A DNA stretch of 47,556 nucleotides, taken from the NCBI GenBank assembly GCA_002280725.1, contig NCEM01000044.1, positions 1 to 47,556 of the forward strand, written 5' to 3'. The DNA is from Alphaproteobacteria bacterium 32-64-14 (GTDB taxonomy: Bacteria > Pseudomonadota > Alphaproteobacteria > Caulobacterales > Hyphomonadaceae). The translations under genes and the position numbers were made by a program. The first letter of the stretch is position 1. The number at the start of each line of letters is the position of its first letter. Below the pieces are notes generated by a model that ran no database searches, was not told the origin of the DNA, and worked only from the letters and a program-made list of their open reading frames with translations. This document shows positions 24,714-32,406 of the stretch, in pieces.

Positions 24714-25313
24714 ATGCGCATCCTGTCCTGCATGACCGTGCTCGCCATTGCTATTTCGGCTTCGGCCTGCGGACCATCGCGCGACGATGCGGCGGCCATG
24801 GCCGCGTGCAAGAGCCGCTCGTCCGCCGTGATCGGCGGGCCGTTCCGCCTGACCTCGCACACCGGGGCGCCAACCACGGAAGCCAATTTCAAGGGCCGCA
24901 AGGCGCTCGTTTTCTTCGGCTACACCTATTGCCCGGACATCTGCCCCGTCGTGCTGTTCAATGCCGGCAAGGCGATGGAGGATGTGCCCGAGGACAAGCG
25001 GCCCGTGACGATCTTCATCTCGGTCGACCCCGCGCGCGACACGCCTGAGACGCTAGCGCAGTACATCAAGTCCAACGGTTTCCCCGCTGACATCGTCGGC
25101 CTCACCGGCACGCTGGACGAACTCAAGGCCGTCAACGCCGCGTTCAAGACGCCCGGCTTCGGCAGGGGCGAGGATTCCGACAGCGCGGGCGGATACCTCG
25201 TGAGTCACTCCTCGTTACTTTACCTGATGAACGCGGACTGGACGATGGAGACGTTCTTCTACGACACGGCGCCGCCGGCCGAGATCGCGCGCTGCATCAA
25301 CCTGCTGAGCTAG
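24714..25313 (+). CDS. SCO1/SenC family copper chaperone (lipoprotein)
   Basis: A 199-residue thioredoxin-fold protein for assembly of the CuA centre of cytochrome c oxidase. The N-terminus has a lipobox (ISASACGPS), so it is probably anchored on the periplasmic face. The copper ligands are CPDIC in YTYCPDICPVV and the histidine in LVSHSSLLYLM. ISVDPARDTPETL is another family block. It is divergent from regB with 74 bp between starts. In Rhodobacter the same neighbour (senC) is linked to RegB/RegA, which supports a shared role in respiration. Confidence 0.95.
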   Translation: MRILSCMTVLAIAISASACGPSRDDAAAMAACKSRSSAVIGGPFRLTSHTGAPTTEANFKGRKALVFFGYTYCPDICPVVLFNAGKAMEDVPEDKRPVTIFISVDPARDTPETLAQYIKSNGFPADIVGLTGTLDELKAVNAAFKTPGFGRGEDSDSAGGYLVSHSSLLYLMNADWTMETFFYDTAPPAEIARCINLLS

Positions 25314-25317
25314 ACCT

Positions 25318-26250
25318 TCAGGTTACGACCGGCCGGACCTTGGGCAGGCGCGATACGCCATAGAAGCGCGGTTTGATCGCCGGGAACCACAGCACCTTTC
25401 CGACGCCCTCGACAAAGCGGCGATAGGCGAAGGCGCGGTTCTGCGTCTTGCCGAGATAGCTGCCCGCCGCCACGGCGCCGAACACCACCGTCTGCGCAAG
25501 GCCGACCGCCATCCAGAATCCGATGGCCGGGATGTCGCGCTTGGGTCCGCTCCACGCCTGCGTCGCTGGCCCCTGCCCGTAGGCAAAGGCACGCTTCAGC
25601 GTGTAGGCCAGCGTCACGCGCGAAGACTCGGGCATTTCCCACACATGCGCGCCAGGCGCCCAGGCGAAGCGCCCGCCCGCCGCGTCCATCGCCTGGAACA
25701 ACAGATCGTCCTCGCCGCCGGTCTCGTTGCGCTCCACCGAGAACGGTTCGGCTCTGGGGAGTGCGGCGCGCCGGATCAGGCTGCAGCCACAGCCATAGAA
25801 CTGCTCGATACGGCCTTCGGCATGGCCTGGATCGCGTGCGAAGAATTCCTCGAAGTAAGCGCGATGATCGCGCGGCGGCTCCGCCAGCCGCGTAAGCACC
25901 GGGCCGAACACAACGTCGGCCTTCTCCGCAGCCTGCACACGCATGAGCTCGGCAAGCCAGCGCGGCGGCGCGATCTCGTCATCGTCAAGAAACGCGATCA
26001 GCTCTCCCTTGGCCACGCGCAGCCCGGCATTGCGCGCATTAGCAACACCGGCGCGAGGCTCGTGCAGGATCACGACACGCGGATCGTCGAGCGCGCGGAG
26101 GGGGACCAGCGCCGAGCCATCGGGATCATTGTCGACCAGCACGACCTCAAACGCCGCAGCGTCCGCCTGCGCGAGCGCGCTCCGCGCAGCCTCGACCGCG
26201 CGGGCCGGGCGGCGAAAGGTCGGGATGATGATCGAGACAGCCGGACTCAT
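25318..26250 (-). CDS. Family 2 glycosyltransferase
   Basis: A 310-residue GT-A fold glycosyltransferase. The nucleotide-sugar site begins MSPAVSIIIPTFRRPARAVE, with VVLVDNDPDG, the variable DXD-like element FLDDDEIAPPRWLAE and acceptor-side GGEDDLLFQAM. The C-terminal region (GFWMAVGLAQTVVFGAVAAG) has a hydrophobic stretch that may associate with the membrane. The start at 26250 is chosen because the GT2 N-terminus begins there; the frame is open further upstream. No other polysaccharide genes are near, so the product is unknown. It converges with the SCO gene, 4 bp apart. Confidence 0.93.
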   Translation of the reverse strand: MSPAVSIIIPTFRRPARAVEAARSALAQADAAAFEVVLVDNDPDGSALVPLRALDDPRVVILHEPRAGVANARNAGLRVAKGELIAFLDDDEIAPPRWLAELMRVQAAEKADVVFGPVLTRLAEPPRDHRAYFEEFFARDPGHAEGRIEQFYGCGCSLIRRAALPRAEPFSVERNETGGEDDLLFQAMDAAGGRFAWAPGAHVWEMPESSRVTLAYTLKRAFAYGQGPATQAWSGPKRDIPAIGFWMAVGLAQTVVFGAVAAGSYLGKTQNRAFAYRRFVEGVGKVLWFPAIKPRFYGVSRLPKVRPVVT

Positions 26251-26376
26251 GACGCAGGCAGGATAGCCCAGCGAGGTTGAGTTGGCGTTTACGGCCGGAA
26301 GTCCCGAAAACGTCGGGAACAAGCAGGTTTCCGGACACCCACGCTGCGCCCCGCAGCGTTCCATGGACCTCGCGGC

Positions 26377-26904
26377 TTATTCAGCGCCGGACGGCCGCAC
26401 GATCTGCCCGCCGAGATTCTGCGAGACCTGATGCGCATCGAACGCACTGGGATCGTCGCCCTTGGAGCCGCGCGTCATCACGATCTCGGCAAAGGCCTCA
26501 TAACTCGTCACCTGTTCGTAGCGCGAGGAGGTCGACCAGAACGGATCCCACCCATGCACCCAGCCTCCATGGGGCGACAAGTACATGTGGGAAAAGCCAG
26601 GATAGCCGCCATAGCCGCGGGTGCGGCTATCCTTGTCGGTGTCGCGATTGACAATGGTGAAGCTGTCATAGCCGTTCTGCAGCGTCAGCTCTGCGGCGCG
26701 GAAGAGAAGATAGTTCTCGACCGTGTCGCGGTCAGTCATCGAATTTCCCTTGAAGGAAATGCGATAGCGCTCGGTCTCGATCTTCTGTTCCGAATAGCCG
26801 CGGTCGTAACCTGCAGCCGCCTGGTAGGGCGTGGGTCCGCTGGCGCAGGCGCCAAGCGCGGTCGCTACAGCAACCGCAGACACAGTAAGGATTTTTCTGA
26901 ACAT
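26377..26904 (-). CDS. CC0125/CC1285-type lipoprotein
   Basis: A 175-residue lipoprotein. The signal sequence and lipobox are MFRKILTVSAVAVATALGAC. The mature start GPTPYQAAAGYDRGYSEQKI, with ERYRISFKGNSMTDRDTVEN and LFRAAELTLQNGYDSFTIVN, matches a lipoprotein family first noted in Caulobacter crescentus. It also has a glycine/tyrosine-rich centre (GYGGYPGF). The start at 26904 has GGAGG 8 bases upstream and sits in the middle of a longer open frame. Probably attached to an envelope membrane; function unknown. Confidence 0.9.
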   Translation of the reverse strand: MFRKILTVSAVAVATALGACASGPTPYQAAAGYDRGYSEQKIETERYRISFKGNSMTDRDTVENYLLFRAAELTLQNGYDSFTIVNRDTDKDSRTRGYGGYPGFSHMYLSPHGGWVHGWDPFWSTSSRYEQVTSYEAFAEIVMTRGSKGDDPSAFDAHQVSQNLGGQIVRPSGAE

Positions 26905-26940
26905 GGGGCAGCCTCCATAGGGCGCAGTTTCGCACCTTTT

Positions 26941-26968
26941 TAGATAGGAAGGCAAACCTGAACGGCAA
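26941..26968 (-). promoter_or_regulatory. Sigma-70-like promoter candidate for the lipoprotein gene
   Basis: On the minus strand TTGCCG (26963-26968) and TATCTA (26941-26946) are 16 bp apart, 37 bp upstream of the lipoprotein start codon at 26904. Confidence 0.4.
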
Positions 26969-26975
26969 ATGAGCA

Positions 26976-27002
26976 GGCCAGCCCGCATGCAGTGGGCCGG
27001 CC
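26976..27002 (-). terminator. Terminator-like hairpin after the aldehyde dehydrogenase gene
   Basis: On the minus strand GGCCGGCCC pairs with GGGCTGGCC (9 pairs, one G-U) around a 9-nt loop, 34 bp past the dehydrogenase stop at 27036. The downstream sequence TGCTCATTTGCC is only modestly T-rich. Confidence 0.55.
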
Positions 27003-27035
27003 CGATTATCGCGTGATTTTCAGCCTTGCAGCGCG

Positions 27036-28466
27036 CTAAGCAGTGGCGAAGCCGAAGACCGACTTGGTCTCGAGGAATTCGTGGATGCCTTCCACACCCC
27101 ACTCACGGCCATTTCCCGACTGCTTAAAGCCGCCGAATGGCATGCCCTGGTCCGAACCCTGGCCGTTGATGTGGACCATGCCGGTGCGGAGCTGGCGCGC
27201 GACTTTCTGCGCGTGTTCCTGCTCGCCCTGCACATAGCCCGACAGGCCATAGACGGTGTCGTTCGCCATCGCGATGGCTTCGGCTTCCGTGTCGTACGGC
27301 AGGATGCAGAGCACCGGCCCGAAGATTTCCTCGACGGCGATCGTCATGTCGTTGCGCACATCGGCGAACACGGTGGGCTTCACATAGTAGCCGCGATTGA
27401 GGCCATCGGGACGGCCAAGGCCGCCGGAGACGAGCGTTGCGCCCTCCTCGATGCCCTTCTTGATGAGGCCCTGGATCTTGTTCCACTGCGCTTCGGAGAC
27501 GACGGGGCCGATGGCGCCCTTCTCTGCCGTGGCCGGATCCTGAACCTTGACGGCTTCAGCCGTCGCCTTGGCGATGGCTTTGGCTTCCTCGTTCTTGGCG
27601 CGCGGCACGAACATGCGCGAGGGCGCGTTGCAGCTCTGGCCCGTGTTGGTCATCATCTGCATGACGCCAGATTTGACGGCCTTCGCGAGGTCGGCATCGT
27701 CGAGCACGATATTCGCGGACTTGCCGCCGAGTTCCTGCGCGACACGCTTCACGGTCGGGGCAGCGGCCTGCGCCACCAGTACGCCTGCGCGCGTCGAGCC
27801 CGTGAACGACATCATGTCGACATCCGGGTGAGCCGAAAGCGCGGCGCCAACGCCCGGACCATCGCCGTTGACGAGGTTGAAAACGCCCTTGGGCACGCCC
27901 GCCTCATGCATGATCTCGGCGAAGATGATCGCGTCGATCGGTGCGATTTCCGAGGGCTTCAGAACCATGGTGCAGCCGGCGGCGATCGCAGGGGCGACCT
28001 TGCAAGCGATCTGGTTCTGCGGCCAGTTCCACGGAGTGATGAAGCCACAGACGCCGATCGGCTCCTTGCGGATCAGGTGCTTGCCACGGCGCTCTTCAAA
28101 CTCGAATGTACGCAGATAGCCGGCAGCCTGCATGAGATGGCCAAGGCCGGACGGCGCCTGGGCGGCGGCCGACAGCCACATCGGCGCGCCCATCTCCTCG
28201 GAGACGGCAGCAGCCATGTCGCCGAGGCGCTTCTGGTAGACGGCGATGATCTTGTCGAGCAGGTCGGCGCGATACTCTTTCGTCGTCGCGGCGAAGGCGG
28301 GGAACGCGGCCTTGGCGGCGGCGACCGCCTTGTCCACATCGGCCTTCGAGCCGATGGAGATGCGGGCGTAGGCTTCCTCCGTGGCGGGGTTCTGGACGTC
28401 CAGTACGCGCGGGGTCACCGGATCGACCCATTCGCCATTGATGTAGAATTTCAGGTAGTCGCGCAT
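27036..28466 (-). CDS. NAD(P)-dependent aldehyde dehydrogenase
   Basis: A 476-residue ALDH-superfamily enzyme that oxidises an aldehyde to a carboxylic acid. The N-terminus [20 protein letters not shown] is typical. [20 protein letters not shown] is the cofactor-binding front, [20 protein letters not shown] and [16 protein letters not shown] hold the general-base glutamate, and [17 protein letters not shown] holds the catalytic cysteine. [12 protein letters not shown] and [16 protein letters not shown] are further family blocks. The nucleophile context GQSCNAPSR is found in uncharacterised dehydrogenases related to betaine or medium-chain aldehyde enzymes. The substrate cannot be assigned. 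It appears monocistronic. Confidence 0.96.
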   Translation of the reverse strand: MRDYLKFYINGEWVDPVTPRVLDVQNPATEEAYARISIGSKADVDKAVAAAKAAFPAFAATTKEYRADLLDKIIAVYQKRLGDMAAAVSEEMGAPMWLSAAAQAPSGLGHLMQAAGYLRTFEFEERRGKHLIRKEPIGVCGFITPWNWPQNQIACKVAPAIAAGCTMVLKPSEIAPIDAIIFAEIMHEAGVPKGVFNLVNGDGPGVGAALSAHPDVDMMSFTGSTRAGVLVAQAAAPTVKRVAQELGGKSANIVLDDADLAKAVKSGVMQMMTNTGQSCNAPSRMFVPRAKNEEAKAIAKATAEAVKVQDPATAEKGAIGPVVSEAQWNKIQGLIKKGIEEGATLVSGGLGRPDGLNRGYYVKPTVFADVRNDMTIAVEEIFGPVLCILPYDTEAEAIAMANDTVYGLSGYVQGEQEHAQKVARQLRTGMVHINGQGSDQGMPFGGFKQSGNGREWGVEGIHEFLETKSVFGFATA

Positions 28467-28605
28467 GGGGCGTCTCCGTATGACGTTTCTGGCAGCCTGG
28501 GTTTTGTGCGGCTTTAGATAAGCCTGTTGCGCGTCAGCGTGAACCCCCCGCCCAAAAGGCAGGCTGGCGATAGCGCACCACTACGGCCTGACGCGCGGCA
28601 GCGAC

Positions 28606-28968
28606 CTAATTGGGGGTTTGTTCGGCAGCATCCACTCGCTTGAACGTGATCCGGCCGACCTCGTTCAGCATCGTGTTGTCGTCCACGAAGGAGCGGATGG
28701 TGGTCGAGAGGGGCTGGCCATTCTCGTCGATGGTCAGCAGGCGGAACCGCAGCTTGTCCACCGGCTCGATGCGATAGCGGCCAGTCTGGGTGACGGGAGC
28801 AGCCACGACCCCCCTGATCTCCATCTTGTTGCGGGTCATGTAGGATCCATCCGTATTGAACACGGCTGTGATCTCGCCCTTGACGTCACCCGACAGGGTA
28901 TCGGCGCGCCACTCGCCTACGAGCGTGCGTGAAAACGTGCCTGATTTGGGCTTTCCATTGAAGAACAT
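28606..28968 (-). CDS. Small hypothetical protein
   Basis: A 120-residue protein starting MFFNGKPKSGTFSRTLVGEW and containing GEITAVFNTDGSYMTRNKME, RYRIEPVDKLRFRLLTIDEN and RSFVDDNTMLNEVGRITFKR. The alternation of strands suggests a small beta-barrel or lipocalin-like fold, but I do not recognise the family. It has no signal peptide. The ATG at 28968 has an AAGGGACG ribosome site; the frame is open further upstream with unlikely composition. It is divergent from the GFA gene (152 bp). Confidence 0.75.
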   Translation of the reverse strand: MFFNGKPKSGTFSRTLVGEWRADTLSGDVKGEITAVFNTDGSYMTRNKMEIRGVVAAPVTQTGRYRIEPVDKLRFRLLTIDENGQPLSTTIRSFVDDNTMLNEVGRITFKRVDAAEQTPN

Positions 28969-29120
28969 GGGGCCGTCCCTTCCAAACCCATGCCACCACA
29001 GGCATGGGCGAGCGCCAACCGCGAGAGTCAGTTGACCTTGTCGGTGGCTTTCATGAGTTTTTCGCCATACGCGCGGGGAAACTCGCATGGCAATCTTACC
29101 GCAGGGTTGAATATTACGGA

Positions 29121-29573
29121 ATGTCCATGACTTCGATCCCTGGAGGCTGCCAATGCGGCGCGATCCGATACGCGATGCACGTGCCCCGGGTCGAAAAACC
29201 CCATGTCTGTCATTGCCGTATGTGCCAGCGCGCAACAGGCGGGCTGTTCGCGGCGCTGGCCGGCTGCGCCAAGTCGAAACTGGAATGGACGAAGGGCCAG
29301 CCGGCCTTTTTTGCGTCGTCCAACCTAGCCAGGCGCGGGTTCTGCCGCGATTGCGGTACGCCGCTGACCTTCGCTTATGACGCCCCCGAAGCGCGAATCT
29401 ACGTCGCCATCGGCTCGATGGACGACCCGGAGCTGGCCGGGATCGAGATCCAGTACGGACTGGAAGCAAGGATCGGCTGGGTGAAATTCTGCGAGGATGT
29501 GCCCGGCGAGGTCACCGGCGACAGCCCGGCCGCGCAGGAGTTCTTTGCGGGCATGGTCAGCAACCAGGGCTGA
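29121..29573 (+). CDS. GFA (glutathione-dependent formaldehyde-activating/CENP-V) family zinc protein
   Basis: A 150-residue zinc protein. The cysteine pattern is GGCQCGAIRY, CHCRMCQRATGG and GFCRDCGTPL, which supplies both zinc sites of the GFA fold. The name derives from a formaldehyde-detoxifying enzyme, but most members have unknown roles. The ATG at 29121 is preferred; the open frame extends upstream to 29004 with no ribosome site. The next gene, coaBC, begins 119 bp downstream in the same direction. Confidence 0.93.
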   Translation: MSMTSIPGGCQCGAIRYAMHVPRVEKPHVCHCRMCQRATGGLFAALAGCAKSKLEWTKGQPAFFASSNLARRGFCRDCGTPLTFAYDAPEARIYVAIGSMDDPELAGIEIQYGLEARIGWVKFCEDVPGEVTGDSPAAQEFFAGMVSNQG

Positions 29574-29692
29574 AGGCGGCCGCCAGAGATTACCGGACCC
29601 TTGCCACAACACCCGCAATCCGCCTGCGCGGTTTGGTGCAATCCTGACCAAGTTTGACTATCTAGAAGGGACACTCGTCCGGGAGCGCCAGC

Positions 29693-30919
29693 TTGAACGG
29701 CAAGCGCATTCTTCTGATCGTCGGCGGCGGCATCGCCGCTTACAAGTCGCTGGAGCTGATCCGGCTGCTTGCGCGCGATGGCATCGCTGCGCGCGTAATC
29801 CTGACGAAGGCGGGTGCGGAGTTCGTGACGCCGCTGTCGCTCGGATCGCTGTCCGGCGACAAGGTCTATCAGGAGCTGTTCAGCCTCACAGACGAAGCGG
29901 AGATGGGGCATATCGAACTGTCGCGCTCGGCTGATCTCGTCGTGGTCTGCCCGGCGACCGCCGATCTCATCGCGAAGGCCGCCAACGGCCTCGCGAACGA
30001 TCTTGCCTCCACCACGCTTCTCGCCACCGACAAGCGCGTGCTCATGGTTCCCGCCATGAATGTGCGGATGTGGAAGCACGCCGCCACCAAGCGCAATGTC
30101 GCGCAGCTTGAAGCCGATGGCGTCACTGTGATGAAGCCCGATGTAGGCCCGATGGCGTGCGGGGAATTCGGCGCGGGCCGCCTGCCCGAGCCTGATCGCA
30201 TCGCCGCACAGATCCACACCATGCTGGCGGGCCCCGGCGGATACGGCCCGCTCGCAGGCTTCCGCGCTGTCATCACCGCTGGCCCGACGCGCGAGCCGCT
30301 CGACCCCGTGCGGTTCATCTCCAACCATTCTTCTGGCAAGCAGGGTTACGCGATCGCCGAAGCCCTCGCGCGCCTTGGCGCCGATGTGCGTCTGGTCACC
30401 GGCCCGACGCAACTTCCCATCCCCGATGGCGTCACCGGCGTGAAGGTCGAAACGGCGCTCGAGATGCAGGCCGCCGTGAAGGCCAATCTTCCCGCCGACG
30501 TCTTCATCGGGGTCGCCGCCGTCGCCGACTGGCGGCCAGCGACGCGCGCGCCGGGCAAGCTCAAGCTGAAGGGAGCGACGGAAGAAAAGGTCGCGCTGCA
30601 GCTGGTTGAGAACCCCGACATTCTGAAATCGATCGGCACGCGGAAGAAGGATCGCCCGCGTCTCGTGATCGGCTTTGCCGCCGAGACCAGCGATGTCGAG
30701 AAGCACGCCAAGGCCAAGCTTGCCCGCAAGGGATGCGACTGGGTGGTCGCCAACGATGTGTCTGGCGACGTCATGGGCGGGCCGGACAATGAGGTGCTGC
30801 TGGTCTCGAAAGGCGGCACGGAGCGCTGGCCCCGCATGAGCAAGGCGGAAGTGGCCCTCAAGCTTGCCGAGCGCGTGGCGCAGAATTTTTACGAGCCCGA
30901 GACCGCCGGTGCTGAATAG
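29693..30919 (+). CDS. coaBC: Bifunctional phosphopantothenoylcysteine decarboxylase/phosphopantothenate-cysteine ligase
   Basis: A 408-residue fusion enzyme of coenzyme A synthesis. The N-terminal CoaC flavoprotein domain (1-190) has ILLIVGGGIAAYKSLELIRL, the PAMNVRMWKH block and GPMACGEFGAGRLPEP. The C-terminal CoaB domain starts GPTREPLDPVRFISNHSSGK, has the acyl-phosphate region and ends in FAAETSDVEKHAKAKLARKG and ANDVSGDVMG. It conjugates cysteine to 4'-phosphopantothenate and then decarboxylates it. Translation starts at TTG (29693) with GGGAG upstream. In related genomes coaBC follows ubiB directly; here it is 11.8 kb away. Confidence 0.97.
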   Translation: MNGKRILLIVGGGIAAYKSLELIRLLARDGIAARVILTKAGAEFVTPLSLGSLSGDKVYQELFSLTDEAEMGHIELSRSADLVVVCPATADLIAKAANGLANDLASTTLLATDKRVLMVPAMNVRMWKHAATKRNVAQLEADGVTVMKPDVGPMACGEFGAGRLPEPDRIAAQIHTMLAGPGGYGPLAGFRAVITAGPTREPLDPVRFISNHSSGKQGYAIAEALARLGADVRLVTGPTQLPIPDGVTGVKVETALEMQAAVKANLPADVFIGVAAVADWRPATRAPGKLKLKGATEEKVALQLVENPDILKSIGTRKKDRPRLVIGFAAETSDVEKHAKAKLARKGCDWVVANDVSGDVMGGPDNEVLLVSKGGTERWPRMSKAEVALKLAERVAQNFYEPETAGAE

Positions 30920-30982
30920 CGCGGCGGAATAGCGCGGGGGCCGGATATGGCCTAGGGAGCCGTCTGCTCCTAGGTCAATTGC

Positions 30983-31267
30983 ATGATCCGCCACATCGTC
31001 TTTTTCACGCTGAAGGACCCGTGCGAGGCAGCCGACATCATCGGCCACCTGAAGCGCCTGGGAACCATCCCCGGCTCGACGCTGTTCGAAGTAACCCAGA
31101 ACCGCAAGGCGGACCTGTTCGGCAACGAGATCGACATCGTCGTCTACGCTGAATTCCCGAACATCGAGGCGCTTCACACCTACAAGAAGCACTCGACCTA
31201 CATGGACGTGACCAACACCGTCCGCCCCCGCCGCGAACTGCGCTTTGCGGCGGATGTTGAGGCGTAA
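30983..31267 (+). CDS. Dabb (stress-responsive alpha-beta barrel) family protein
   Basis: A 94-residue protein beginning MIRHIVFFTLKDPCEAADII and containing GSTLFEVTQNRKADLFGNEI and DIVVYAEFPNIEALHTYKKH. The MIRHIVxFxL start and the H-x-x-Y near the end are typical of Dabb domains, dimeric barrels related to antibiotic-monooxygenase folds. No enzyme activity can be deduced. It lies between coaBC and dut in the same direction, with a repeat element after it. Confidence 0.9.
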   Translation: MIRHIVFFTLKDPCEAADIIGHLKRLGTIPGSTLFEVTQNRKADLFGNEIDIVVYAEFPNIEALHTYKKHSTYMDVTNTVRPRRELRFAADVEA

Positions 31268-31275
31268 CTCACAGC

Positions 31276-31399
31276 TTGTCATCCCGGAAACGTGCAGCCC
31301 GGAAGCAAACCATGCCGGGGACCCATTTCTCAATCCGCGCGCTCTCGGTTAGATGGATCCCGGCTCTCCGCGACTTCGTCGCTGCGGCCGGGATGACAA
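31276..31399. repeat. 124-bp element with perfect 12-bp terminal inverted repeats
   Basis: TTGTCATCCCGG (31276-31287) and CCGGGATGACAA (31388-31399) are exact reverse complements. The body has further GC-rich partial palindromes (GCCGGGGACCC, GGATCCCGGC, CTGCGGCC). The composition matches a family of palindromic intergenic elements common in alphaproteobacterial genomes. It fills the Dabb-dut gap and could also stabilise or end the upstream mRNA. Copies elsewhere in this window were not seen. Confidence 0.75.
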
Positions 31400-31411
31400 C
31401 TGGAGTTCTCT

Positions 31412-31864
31412 ATGACCGTCACCGTCCGCGTTGCTCCGCTGCCGCATTTCGAGGGCCTTGCCCTGCCCGCCTATGAAACCGCTGACGCCGCCGGCATGGA
31501 CCTGCGCGCCGCCGTTCCCGATGACGCGCCGATGACGCTGAAGCCCGGCGAGCGCGCCATGGCGCCCACCGGTCTCACCATCGCCCTGCCCCCCGGCTAT
31601 GAAGCTCAGGTGCGGCCACGTTCGGGCCTTGCCGCCAAGCATGGCGTCACCTGCCTCAACTCCCCCGGCACGATCGATGCGGACTATCGCGGCGAGGTGA
31701 AGGTGATCCTGATCAACCACGGGCAGGAGCCCTTTGTGATCAAGCGCGGCGAGCGCATCGCGCAAATGGTGATTGCTCCGGTGACGCGCGCCGAACTCAG
31801 CATCGTGGCGACACTCGACGAAACCCAGCGCGGCGCCGGCGGCTTTGGATCAACAGGGCGTTAG
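31412..31864 (+). CDS. dut: Deoxyuridine 5'-triphosphate nucleotidohydrolase
   Basis: A 150-residue dUTPase that converts dUTP to dUMP and pyrophosphate, keeping uracil out of DNA and providing dUMP for thymidylate. The family motifs are AGMDLRAA (motif 1), [29 protein letters not shown] followed by ADYRGEVKV (motif 3), ERIAQMVI and the C-terminal glycine-rich arm [11 protein letters not shown] (motif 5). Length is typical for the trimeric form. It starts 12 bp after the inverted-repeat element. Confidence 0.98.
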   Translation: MTVTVRVAPLPHFEGLALPAYETADAAGMDLRAAVPDDAPMTLKPGERAMAPTGLTIALPPGYEAQVRPRSGLAAKHGVTCLNSPGTIDADYRGEVKVILINHGQEPFVIKRGERIAQMVIAPVTRAELSIVATLDETQRGAGGFGSTGR

Positions 31865-31917
31865 CGCCTGCGTGTTGCGACTTGGCGGGGGCTACGTTTT
31901 CAGGGACGCTACAGGCC

Positions 31918-32403
31918 ATGAAACGCGCCGCCCTACTTTTCGCTCTGGCTCTTGCCGCGCCTATCGCGCTTGCGCAGCCGCCAACGGGGAAGCGGCCCGC
32001 CCCCGTGCTTCGGCCCGCGATCCCGCTTGAGGTTGGCGCCGTAGTGGAGAGCTTCGAGATGGTGCCGGATCGCACCGTGATCTTCGAGCCTACGGCAGAC
32101 GGCAAGCTCCGCATCCTCAGCGCCAGCGACAAGGACCGCCTCGAGCCCATGCCGCGCAATCCGGGACAGGTCGCCGTCTCGCTGACCGTCGCGCAGGAGA
32201 TCGGCGCGGTGATGGAGTTCAACAGCGGCCTTGCCTTCATCTTCAGCTACGAAGCGACAGCAGGCGGCGTTGCCATCCCCACCTGCCCGGCGCGCGGCAA
32301 CGCCGTCGCCTCCGATCAATGGCCGCAGGGCTACACATCTATCGTGATCGGCAAGCTCAAGCGCGTTGATGGCGCGGCGGTGTGCGAGCATCCGGCCGAG
32401 TGA
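31918..32403 (+). CDS. Small exported protein of unknown function
   Basis: A 161-residue protein with a signal peptide (MKRAALLFALALAAPIALAQ). The mature part (RPAPVLRPAIPLEVGAVVES) has alternating charged and hydrophobic strands. It contains two cysteines (PTCPARG, VCEHPAE) that could pair. I do not recognise the domain. The ATG at 31918 is preferred over 31882 because the signal peptide begins there. It is convergent with the helicase gene, 3 bp between stops, and may be cotranscribed with dut. Confidence 0.8.
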   Translation: MKRAALLFALALAAPIALAQPPTGKRPAPVLRPAIPLEVGAVVESFEMVPDRTVIFEPTADGKLRILSASDKDRLEPMPRNPGQVAVSLTVAQEIGAVMEFNSGLAFIFSYEATAGGVAIPTCPARGNAVASDQWPQGYTSIVIGKLKRVDGAAVCEHPAE

Positions 32404-32406
32404 GCC

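Noticed and set aside
28467..28605. Possible RNA gene in the gap between the aldehyde dehydrogenase and the small hypothetical gene
   Set aside because: I tried to fold a tRNA or terminator and found only weak stems; it looks like a promoter region without a supported feature.
29399..31333. 644-residue minus-strand frame antisense to coaBC and the Dabb gene
   Set aside because: coaBC and Dabb have unmistakable family motifs on the plus strand.
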